Source of the DNA: Trichaptum fuscoviolaceum
Lineage: Eukaryota; Basidiomycota; Agaricomycetes; Hymenochaetales; Trichaptaceae
Assembly (NCBI GenBank): GCA_910574455.1
Contig: CAJSYZ010000003.1
Location: forward strand, 2,975,250-3,039,249
Length of the DNA stretch: 64,000 nt
Direction of reading: 5' to 3'
Numbering within the stretch: position 1 is the first letter of the stretch; each line of letters opens with the position of its first letter. Under the pieces are notes generated by a model. The model did not search any database. It was not told the DNA's origin and saw only the letters and a program-made list of their open reading frames with translations. The position numbers were made by a program, and so were the translations under genes. Of this stretch, positions 55,221-64,000 are shown one piece after another.

Positions 55221-57018
55221 CTAATTGAAGTATCCATTGGAGTATAAGTAAGAAATTGATATCGAAAGCAAAAGAATCAACAAAGTCAGGAGGAACACGG
55301 ACGCGCCTGTCCACGCTAGAGAAGATTATGTAGTTAGTGCAGTTTCTCAAAACAATAAGTAGGCTGCGTACTTGTACCGGTAAGGTTCTCCGGGATAGCC
55401 ACAGCCCTGACACTGCAATCTGCGCTTCCTGACACGAGAAGGGTTGTAGAAGGGTTAAAACGAATGAATGTGGGGGGAAACTCATGTGCACTAAGGACAG
55501 ACAATAGTGGCTAGAAAAAAGATGGCTCAACATCTGACTCTACGAAGGAATTTAGAGAGCTTACAGCCAGAGTTGTAGCGTCAAGGATGCCGATGCTGTT
55601 ATCTGCAGCTCCGTACGCCAGATATTTCCCATTAGCACTGACGCCATATCAATCAAGTGTAGTTGATATAGATATAATTTTACCACTGTACCTGATATCA
55701 AAACAAGTTATCCCCCTTATACCGATCTTTCGTATTTGTTTTGGTGGCAACTGCCAAGCTTCCGTGTTCCATCTGCATATAAAACCCTGCTTCGGTGCCC
55801 GACGTTTTGACCGACTACCCGGGGAATCAGCATTCTGTACCGTGAAGACAATGTTGGGATTTGATGGATGGAATCTGTTACGAGAAGGCCCAGTGAGCGC
55901 CCAAGGAGATCCGCAGAATCTAGATATTCACCGAATCGCTCTGAATGAACTAGTAGATGCATCAAGACCAGGCAAAGCAGGCCTCTCGACGGACTGGACT
56001 AGCTCTAAGTCTGCAAGAGCTATAGAAGGCGCCGTGGGCTTCTTCTTCTTGCTTCGCGTTTCTCGCTTGGGAGAAGTTGAGGGTGACTGTGATGAAGGTG
56101 TTTTGTATATTAGGATCTTGCTCGTTGTAGCTACTGCAAGCTGTATTATGTAGAATGTATTAGGGGACTGATTGATAAGGGATATGCTCCTTACAGTTGT
56201 TGGTGAAAAATCGGCATCGTAGATATCCGAATCAGTATGGAGCGCATTTGCTACTGGTGCAAGCGCCGGATATGAAAGAACAGAAAGCTATGCATGATTA
56301 AGTATAGATGTGAATGTGATTGCGTCCGGTCTGGACCAACTCACTTCTCGAGTTCCGGCAACCGCAAGCAGAGTATGGCCAGGAGATAAAGTAGTAACTT
56401 TCTGAGAATACCTTGGCTTAGCTAGGCCTATGATGTATGTATATCGAAGCCTGCAACATACTTGACATTCCACCTCGTTTTCGGATGTAACCTTCAAGGT
56501 GGTAAACGTTTTAACGAGGCTGAACCTGGGTCAATGAACACCATCAATGTTACGCGTCGGCCAGACAAACGGTGGGTACAAACTTTTCATTTCGAACGGA
56601 TAACAGCCTGCAGTTCTCATTTTCTCCAACGGCCTTTTTCTCGTCTGAGCCATTGACTCCGCATATCACTCGTGAATCCTAGCCGCACTTGAGGTTAACT
56701 GGTCTATCGAAGTTATCCTACTAGACGTACAGTCATATCTGAAGCCATACTCGTAGGCGCATCCTCGCCTTCCTCAAATTCATGCTCTGAAATGAGCTCG
56801 AGGGTATGATCATTCGGAATTTTATACAGTTTCTGCGATGTTATGTCAGTCACTTTCTTCCATTACTGGGGCTTTCAAGTGATATGCACCAGTTTGTTCT
56901 TCACCCCACTGCGAGACCCGCCTCCACCACCGCCAACCACCAGCTTGTCATCGGAGAGAAAAGAGGCACAATATGCCGGAAATGAGGACAACAGATGCTG
57001 TGTATGTTTCGTCCGCAT
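55221..57018 (-). CDS. SEC12: Guanine nucleotide exchange factor Sec12 (PREB-like)
   Basis: ER membrane GEF that loads Sar1 with GTP to start COPII coat assembly. Eleven exons close exactly to 410 residues: 57018-56890, 56832-56731, 56678-56584, 56525-56462, 56401-56345, 56287-56195, 56140-55932, 55874-55692, 55637-55565, 55510-55378, 55315-55221. The N-terminal seven-bladed WD propeller shows the signature potassium-loop region (LVVGGGGGGSRSGVKNKL), then EFEEGEDAPTSMA, RVICGVNGSDEKKAVGENEN, VTTLSPGHTLLAVAG, DIYDADFSP, AHEFPPTFIRFNPSTTLLV and GSADCSVRAVAIP. A single C-terminal transmembrane segment (SVFLLTLLILLLSISISYLY) is followed by a very short lumenal tail. An SPKRETRSKKKK basic loop lies in the middle. 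Several short exons make it invisible as one open frame. Confidence 0.92.
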
Positions 57019-57612
57019 GCTTGAAGTTGCCAAATGAACACGTCGACTTGGTTGTTTGGGTACGAAGCAGCTCCAGAGTTCGGAGAAAGGCCTCTGACTT
57101 GAGGCAGATTAGCGCACTTCTACAAAGCAGGCAAGGGAAGTAGCAAGAGAGGGTATTGTTGGAGTGCCAGGCTGCGTCTTGTCGTGCCCTGTAATAAACG
57201 CGTCCAGACTCCAGCGTACAGACGTGTACTGTCCAGTGGAACGTGTGTCCACGTGCAAGATACAACTTGAAGTAGCGTGACAGTACTACATGTACATATA
57301 TTAATAGAGTATGGTTATGTCACAGCATTGGTCTATTAATCTTACTTTAGACTGTAACTTGAAACCCTCGGTCTTGTTTGTTCAAACACTAATTTGGTAG
57401 TTTTATTTGTCATCTTCATGTACTAGTTTTTACTATGTACACTGGCAGTCAGGCGAACCTGGGAAGGAGGTTGATACTATGTACGGCCCGACTTCTATTT
57501 TCGACTAAGTTCCTATACTCATCTCTCTCTCAATGCCCTCATGAACTCCACAGCTATAACTGCTTGATTGCAGTCAATCTTCTCATTATCCAGTAAACAG
57601 TAAAGCAGTATA
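57019..57612. promoter_or_regulatory. Divergent promoter region, SEC12 / NIPA-like gene
   Basis: 594 bp between outward-reading start codons. Contains a CACTGGCAGTC word near 57440 and TC-rich stretches near 57520. No defined factor sites. Confidence 0.4.
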
Positions 57613-59753
57613 ATGGGTATCCTGCAACAGCCAATTGATATTCCCCGCCCTTTAAGTTCAACATCTACCTACCTTTGGTCAAGCATCTTGCATTACTTTG
57701 GGGATGGAGAATCGGACGATGTAACAAACGCATCAATAATTGGCATCGTCGTCGCAATTTCCGGAAATGTTGTGATATCCCTCGCGCTGAATTGCCAGAA
57801 GCTTGCACACCGACGATTAGAGCGCGAGCGCGAAGAAAAGCGAAAACAACGCGGCGAAGGCAAGTCAGTTGCTGCGGCAAGGAGGACACAGCTTGGACAG
57901 CGACGTCTGAGCTTAAACAGTCATGCAAGCATTCTGGAAGAGCGTGATGGGGAGATGAATGATCGGGAAGAACTAGATGACGAAGATGAGGAGCGAACTC
58001 GTGTTGGTGAAGCTTCTCAAAGGCATAGCCCCGAGAGTGACGGTGAAAGCGACTATGGCGAGTCTATATCATATACCGAGCTGAACCAATCTTCTGCATC
58101 TCCGTCTCCTTGGTCATTTCGCGAACGCGCACACTCTCTACTTATGGAGACGGAGCCTTTACTGGTTGTAACACCTCAGGGTATCTCGCCACATGGTTCT
58201 TTGCGAGTTGCGTATGGAAGCCGGGGCCGTACTCAAAGCCATGAAAGCACAATTCACGGGAAAAGACGAGGGGACGGCAAGTTGCTGGAGCGCATGTTTA
58301 GAGCTTCCAAGGGAAAGGACAAAGCTATAGCCAATCTGGACTTAGAGGACGCAGCCACAATCTCAGTGCAAGTACAAGCTGCCGATGACGCAAACTCCAA
58401 CTCGCCAAAGCCACCGCCGAACATGTTAAAGTTCGTTGATTCAAAGCCTTCCAACAATGACTCGGATGAGTTCGAGAGTGATTACCTAAAGTCCAAGCTT
58501 TGGTGAGTAACTTGCTGATTTGGATTCAAGTTGAACTGCGAGGCTGATTACTTTCTGAATATAGGTGGTTCGGCTTCCTTTTAATGATCATCGGAGAAGT
58601 GGGCAATTTCATTTCTTACGCTTTCGCACCCGCGTCGATTGTTGCTCCTCTTGGAACCGTATGTGCTTTTCAGGAATTACACTGTATCCATCTCCATCCG
58701 CTTACTCAGATCCAGTTTGCTCTCGTGGCCAATTGCTTCTTTGCACCGATGATGCTGAAAGAGCAGTTTCGTAAGGTCTGTCTGACAACAATATTCGGAG
58801 TGTTTGGCTTATACAGGAGGAGTAGAGTGACCTTATTGGCGTTAGCTTGGCAATTCTTGGAGCAGTGACGGTTGTCCTCTCTGCAAACCCGTCCGATACA
58901 CGACTGGACCCTGAGGGCCTCGTCCATGCGTTATGCAAAACAGCATTCATTGTCTTGGCTTGTATTTACGCTGGGGGAGCCACGATATTTGTCGGCTTGA
59001 GCTCACGGCCTGTTGGAAATGAACATGTCTACATTGATGTTGGTGCTTGCGCCTTATTCGGAGGTTTCACAGTTTTAGCGACGAAGGCCACAAGCAGCCT
59101 GATTACCTTGGAAGGTGGAAACGTAGTCAAGGAATGGATCACGTATCCTGTTCTGGCAGTACGTTCTCTCTATACTCATCGGAAGCGAATACGAATTGTA
59201 CACTCTTACTCAATAGTTCGACAGGTTCTCATTGCAACTGGTGTTGGGCAAATACGGTATCTCAACCGTGCACTGATGAAGTTCGACAGCAAGATTGTAA
59301 TACCCACACAATTCGTCCTATTTAACCTATCTGTCATCACTTCGTCCGCCGTACTGTATGGCGATTTCCGAACAGCGACTCTCCATCAAATGGTGACGTT
59401 CTTTTATGGCTGTGGTGCGACATTTGCAGGGGTGTTCCTGCTAACGTGGGGAAACATGGGGCGGCCGGGTGACGATGGCTCGATTGGGCGAAAACAGAAC
59501 GAGGGCGAACGTGTTCACCGTGCACAGTTAATTCTGCCATCGACACCTTATCGTCCTTCTCGGGCGATGCCAGTCCTTCGCTCAGCCCGAAGTTCTGTGA
59601 GCTTAGTAGGCCTCTCTCCCGCTCAAAGAGTTCTACTTGTTCATCCAATATCTCCCCCTCGTACGTATATTTCTTAATCCCGGAGGCAGTACTCCATCGT
59701 TAAACCATTTTCTCAACTTTTTCCTCACAGCGGAAGGGATGGGCGAAGGATGA
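57613..59753 (+). CDS. NIPA-type magnesium transporter (DUF803 family)
   Basis: Multi-pass membrane protein of the NIPA family, putative Mg2+ carriers. Six exons (57613-58502, 58565-58658, 58716-58775, 58826-59158, 59225-59660, 59731-59753) give 611 residues. TM1 (SIIGIVVAISGNVVISLALN) is followed by an unusually long charged cytosolic insertion (residues about 65-295). The remaining helices then match NIPA: WFGFLLMIIGEVGNFISYAF, SIVAPLGT, ALVANCFFAPMMLKE, GVSLAILGAVTVVLSANPSD, YIDVGACALFGGFTVLATKA, YLNRALMKFDSKIVIPTQFV, HQMVTFFYGCGATFAGVFLL. The last exon (ending EGMGEG) was preferred because its GTACGT donor closes the frame; without it the protein would end at 59677. Substrate is inferred from the family. 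Confidence 0.88.
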
Positions 59754-60030
59754 GCCAGCCCGGTGCAAAGATGATGGGATGGTGGAGAGATGACCCAGCC
59801 CGGCGCAGAGATCAGGGCACTCCTGGGAACGCGACATTGATACAGTGTATATACCGTGTGAAACTTTACAAGGTTAATTTAGTGATGACGTGCAATGACG
59901 TACCGTTTTTAGATTGCGGTGGCGTGGAGCGATATAACAGTAGCAAACCAAAGTCGGTCAAGCCAAGTCCAGCCCATACTCTCTGCTCTCTATTCCTTCT
60001 CTACACTTTCTCATTACATCCGCCACTGCA

Positions 60031-62443
60031 ATGCCCACCGGGGCCGTCGTTATTGACGCCTTCAAGAGTACGTGTCTCTGTTGACGACGCCGTTTCCTCG
60101 ATCTTATTAAAACATCTAGATCTTATCCGTCATGGGAAGAACCATGACAAAGCATTAGCCCATTCTAACGCGCAGGATGCTCAAGCTCAGGCGCTGGCGC
60201 AGAGAAATCGTGACAAAGAGCGCGAGCAACGAGCACAGCATCATGAACAGCAGCAGCAGCAAAAACTGGCACAGCTCGAAGCACAGGCTCAGGCGCAACA
60301 GCAAGCGCTCGGGAAGGATATACCTTCGCCAAACTATCAACGTGAGGTGGAACAGATAGTTCAGGAAGAGAAGGAGGCGAAGAGTAAAATGCCTGTGTAT
60401 AAGGGACTGGAGAAGTACAAATTAGTCGAGAAGATGGGAGAGTACGTCCGAGCTTCGCTTGCTTCTTGAATTCGTTCGCTGATCGTTGATGATTGCATTT
60501 AGTGGCGCATTCTCTAATGTCTACAAGGCAATTGACCCGAACGGACAGAAAGTAGCCGGTGAGTAATATTGAGTAAAAACAATTATTCAACGCTATAATA
60601 TCTTTCTAGTCAAAGTTGTCCGGAAGTATGAACTGAATGCCTCGCAGGTTAGAAGTGTTCCAATCTGAATACACCATCTATTCGCTTTCACCTTTCGCTG
60701 ACGTCATGCGTCTCTTTTCCACATCTCCGCTCTTTCCTCGTTTCGCAATGATCTGCTTTCCTCTATGATAGGACGGGAACAAGCATTTGAACCCTCAATT
60801 CAAAAAGCGCCCCCGTGTGACAGAGGTGCTGTTATTTACTCTTCATTCTATCTAAATCTCGCTTCTCATATTAGTTTCGTCTGTTGCTGACATGACCTCT
60901 CGATATTTAGCGGGCAAATATATTAAAAGGTTTGCTCTGCCTTCATGTTGATGAAGAACTGACTTATTCTTTGATTTGTAGAGGTGCAAATCATGCGCGG
61001 GACTAATCACCCTTCAATTGTGAAACTCCTTCAATTCTTTGAGTCTGATGAGCATTATTTCCTTGTCCTTGAACGTATGTTTTCCATAAATTATTTATTT
61101 TATCGAGCTTATGCTTTATTTATTTCAGTTTTGGAGGGCGGAGAGTTATTTCACCAGATCGTCAAGCTCACATATTTCAGTGAAAATCTTGCTCGACACG
61201 TCATCACACAAGTTGCTCAAGGCATCCGTTACCTTCATGAGGAACGGGGCGTTGTTCACCGGTTCGTGTACAAATCACATATTCTCGATTAGAGATTCTT
61301 ATCTATGCGACAGTGATATCAAACCCGAGAACCTTCTTTTCGAACGTATACCCATCGTTCCATCTAAGCATCCTGTTCAGCGTCAGTATGACGAAGAAAA
61401 GGAAGATGAGGGTGAATTTATTCCGGGAGTCGGCGGAGGCGGCATAGGACGTGTCAAGATTGCGGATTTTGGCCTCAGCAAAGTTGTTTGGGATGAGCAA
61501 ACTATGACTCCTTGCGGCACAGTTGGTTACACAGCTCCAGAAATCGTCAAGGATGAAAGATACTCAAAGAGTGTTGACATGTGGGCCCTTGGTTGCGTCC
61601 TTTACACGTTACTCTGTGGCTTTCCGCCATTTTATGACGAGAGTATCAACGTGCTCACAGAAAAGGTTGCGCGAGGTTACTATACGTTCCTAAGTCCATG
61701 GTGGGATGAAATCAGTAGTTCTGGTACGCTTACATATCATTTGTTCGGACTGCTTCTGATGTTCTTATGCAGCCAAGGACTTGATCACGCACCTTTTGTG
61801 CGTGGATCCTTCACAACGCTTCACGATTGATGAGTTCATCGCGCACCCTTGGATGAATGAAGCTCCTGCACCCCCTCCGCCCCCCACACCCCTTAATGCC
61901 CCATTGCTTAATCGTTCGATTGATTCACCTCTTTTACAATCACTACGTGGTGGCCGCGAAGCCCGCTCTCCAGGATTGCATACACTCAAAGAAGCCTTTG
62001 ATATCACCTATGCCGTACATCGCATGGAAGAGGAGGGCCGCAGACAAGGTCGTGGGGCTGGTGGACGTGGATTCCTGTCTGGCCTTAATGAGGACGATGA
62101 GGAAGAGGAATCGCAGGACGACAGGACTGTGGAGGATGCGCGACAACGTCAACGAGCTTCACAATCTGAGCAAGCACGTCAATTGGAGAGCAGGAACAGA
62201 GCTCGGAGTCGACAACGCGAAGGGCTTTACGACGGAGGCCGAGCAGGCATGCGAGATGCACCTCGGCAGCGCAATCGTGGGGATGGTAGCAAACCTTTCG
62301 AACTGGATATAGAGGGTGCCACTCTTCTGGGTCGTCGACACCGCAAGGGCAACAAGGCGGTCGGTGCAAGTCCTTTGGCCCAGATGTCATTGGGAGGCGA
62401 GGGAAGGTATGAGTCTCCCGGGAGTCCAATGCATATAGGTTGA
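60031..62443 (+). CDS. Ser/Thr protein kinase, RCK2 / Srk1-like (CAMK group)
   Basis: Ten exons close to 610 residues: 60031-60067, 60120-60441, 60503-60558, 60610-60647, 60772-60825, 60911-60929, 60982-61074, 61129-61261, 61314-61723, 61773-62443. A Gln/Ala/Arg-rich coiled segment (residues 20-100) precedes the catalytic domain. Glycine loop MGDGAFSNVYKA, VAVKVVRKYE (ATP-binding Lys), HRDIKPENLLFE, IADFGLSKVVW, TPCGTVGYTAPEIV and DMWALGCVLYTLL are all intact. A roughly 35-residue acidic/Gly insertion between HRD and DFG, and the sequence itself, resemble Rck1/Rck2 and Srk1, stress kinases acting downstream of Hog1/Sty1 MAP kinase (established for yeasts). The C-terminal tail is acidic then Arg/Gln-rich. 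Pathway placement is inferred. Confidence 0.88.
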
Positions 62444-62962
62444 ACTCCTGCTACGTTTCGTTGAAATAGAACGAATATATCGCCTTTGCTACACGGTAGT
62501 CAGGAGCGATTACCTGCATTACTTTCACTTCATTCTTTCCACTTTTGAAAGCAGAGCAATTCTACACGTTTCGCTTTCTTGGATTTCTGGAATTTCGGTA
62601 TCATGTGCATCGGACAGTCCTTGATACCGGTCTTCAATGACAAGGTTTTTATATTTATTTGCTGTATTCCCTTTCATATCTTCACTGTTCAGTACCTGAC
62701 GGATCTGATGTACCGCATTCATTCACATATACATACATACGATACATCGATATACTTCATGTGTTTTTCCAAAAGAGTTTCTCCCTTCTCGTGTATTGTG
62801 TGTACCACATATTGCTGAATGCATTCATAGTGAATGATCTCGGAGGTGGTCGCACATTGCTTTCTTACAATCAAGAATTCAAGTAATTCATAATTCGTAC
62901 GAAATGAACACGCAAAGTAAGCAGCGGCGCGTACAAGCCGACAGTATTATACAAAAAACATG
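62444..62962. other. Intergenic between convergent kinase and chitinase genes
   Basis: No gene supported; AT-rich with repeated ATACATA words near 62730. Confidence 0.5.
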
Positions 62963-64000
62963 TTAGCCAGATTTTCCTAGTCCTTGACGCAGCGCGTTGG
63001 TCAAGTCCCACTGAGCAGTGTCCCCAGACAGGTCCCACATTGCCGTGCCCAAAATCTTCGATTGCATAGCAAATTGAGCCTTTTGCTTGAGCGATTGCGG
63101 GTCGTCATATGTTATAACCTGATTGGTATATGGCGATGTGAGGAACGGAGTGCTGGAACAAGTATCATAGAATCGCGTGAAACCACCATAGCCGACGAAG
63201 CCAGAAGTATTCGTGTAGATCAATGCGCCCTGAGCGACGATGTCGGTAAACTGTAACTCCCCGGAGTTCGTCGTCCCATCTTCGCTTTTCACTGTGACAA
63301 TACTTGATGCTTGCACATCAGCATCCCGACGCAGAATTCGGGACTGGGGCATAGAACGTTTAGCGACGAGACGAGTGGAATGAGACGGGTTGACGTAGCC
63401 GTAAGCTGGAACACCGAGCATAAGTCTTGCGGCGGGGAACTTCGCAGAAGACCAGGCACTGATGGCGCTAGCAGCATTCAGCCCTGGCTGAGTAGAATTA
63501 TGACAGCTATCACTCAGGGGTGAGTTCGGGCCAGGCGTCGAGGAGGCTAGTCGGCCCAAAAGTCGAATCAGTTTGAAAATGGCCTTCGAGGGAAAGAAAG
63601 CTTACATTGGAAGATGTCATAGTTCATGATGTTGATCCAGTCCAAGACAGCAGCAAAAGCAGAGACGTCCTTCATAGGGTTACCGTTGGTATCTGCGAAT
63701 GGTTTGTCCTGAGTTGCAGCTGTGATGCGGGCCGTACTTGGGAGGGAGGTGCGAAGGAGCTTGAGCATCGCCAAAAAGTTCGCACTATCTTGCGGACTAA
63801 CAACGTTACTACCTTCCCCTTGTATCCCAGGATACTCCCAGTCGATGTCGATGCCATCAAGATTGTACTGCTTATACAGTGCAACGATGTTGTTGACGAA
63901 AGTTTGCCGAGAGGCGGAAGTTGCACATGCGGGAGAGAAGTACCTGATTTTTCGTCAGCTGAAAGACAAAGACAATGACAGAATAATGACGCACTTGCTA
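62963..64000 (-). CDS. GH18 chitinase, 3' part (runs off the window)
   Basis: Glycoside hydrolase family 18 endochitinase, C-terminal part only. Exons seen: 64000-63995 (partial), 63943-63606 and 63546-62963, all in frame. The catalytic motif DGIDIDWEYPG (DxxDxDxE, Glu as proton donor) is intact, followed by SANFLAMLKLLRTSLP, AAVLDWINIMNYDIFQ (substrate-binding MNYD), LMLGVPAYGYV and TAMWDLSGDTAQWDL near the end. It stops 10 residues after the last helix with no chitin-binding domain or GPI signal. The N-terminus and any secretion signal lie outside the window. Confidence 0.9.

Noticed and set aside
59750..60469. A 239-codon frame overlapping the kinase start as an independent gene
   Set aside because: Its second half is the kinase exon 2; the first half reads through the NIPA 3' end and an intron.
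1..64000. CRISPR arrays, rRNA or tRNA genes
   Set aside because: No regularly spaced repeats, rRNA blocks or convincing tRNA cloverleaf were noticed by eye; tRNA genes could be missed without a covariance-model search.

Overview
The window is nuclear DNA of a basidiomycete fungus, almost certainly an Agaricomycete. Evidence: genes carry many short GT-AG introns (mostly 49-86 nt). The housekeeping genes are fungal orthologues (MDM10 of ERMES, PKR1, SEC12, PSF3, TAF9, TFIIIC tau95, an RCK2-like kinase). The mobile elements are the kinds that fill agaricomycete genomes: Tf1/sushi-type Gypsy chromoviruses, Copia, and a Plavaka (CACTA-like) transposase. All exon boundaries below were read by eye and kept only where the frame closes across every junction.

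Layout. 1-5.1 kb: a Tc1/mariner-type MITE, ribosomal protein eL29 (five tiny exons), TFIIIC subunit tau95 and a small predicted mitochondrial protein. 5.6-23.0 kb: one Agaricomycete-type coiled-coil gene on the minus strand, interrupted in its first exon by a 6.7 kb Gypsy element (16060-22761, TSD CTCCG). A second Gypsy element (5653-11863, TSD GCAGG) sits about 150 bp past its stop codon. Both elements show a self-priming PBS/LTR pair that covaries between them, and a -1 slippery heptamer just before the gag stop. 23.0-29 kb: a decayed Plavaka transposase gene and a relic of a LINE ribonuclease H domain.

29-44 kb: three paralogous genes for large proteins with a trypsin-like GDSG domain. The first is split by a young Copia element (31120-36184, TSD TTCTC). 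The second and third are near-identical tandem copies whose N-termini are built from repeated phase-0 exons. A block of about 335 bp is almost identical in all three although the rest of the first gene is highly diverged, which looks like a conversion or domain-swap tract. An unrecognised 856-residue protein follows. This array is the most unusual part of the window.

47.6-64 kb: a dense housekeeping block of PSF3 (GINS), PKR1 (V-ATPase assembly), MDM10, an RGG-rich protein, Sm protein G, TAF9, SEC12, a NIPA-type Mg2+ transporter, an RCK2-like kinase and the 3' part of a GH18 chitinase running off the right edge. These genes are independently transcribed, often divergent with short shared promoters; no pathway links them.
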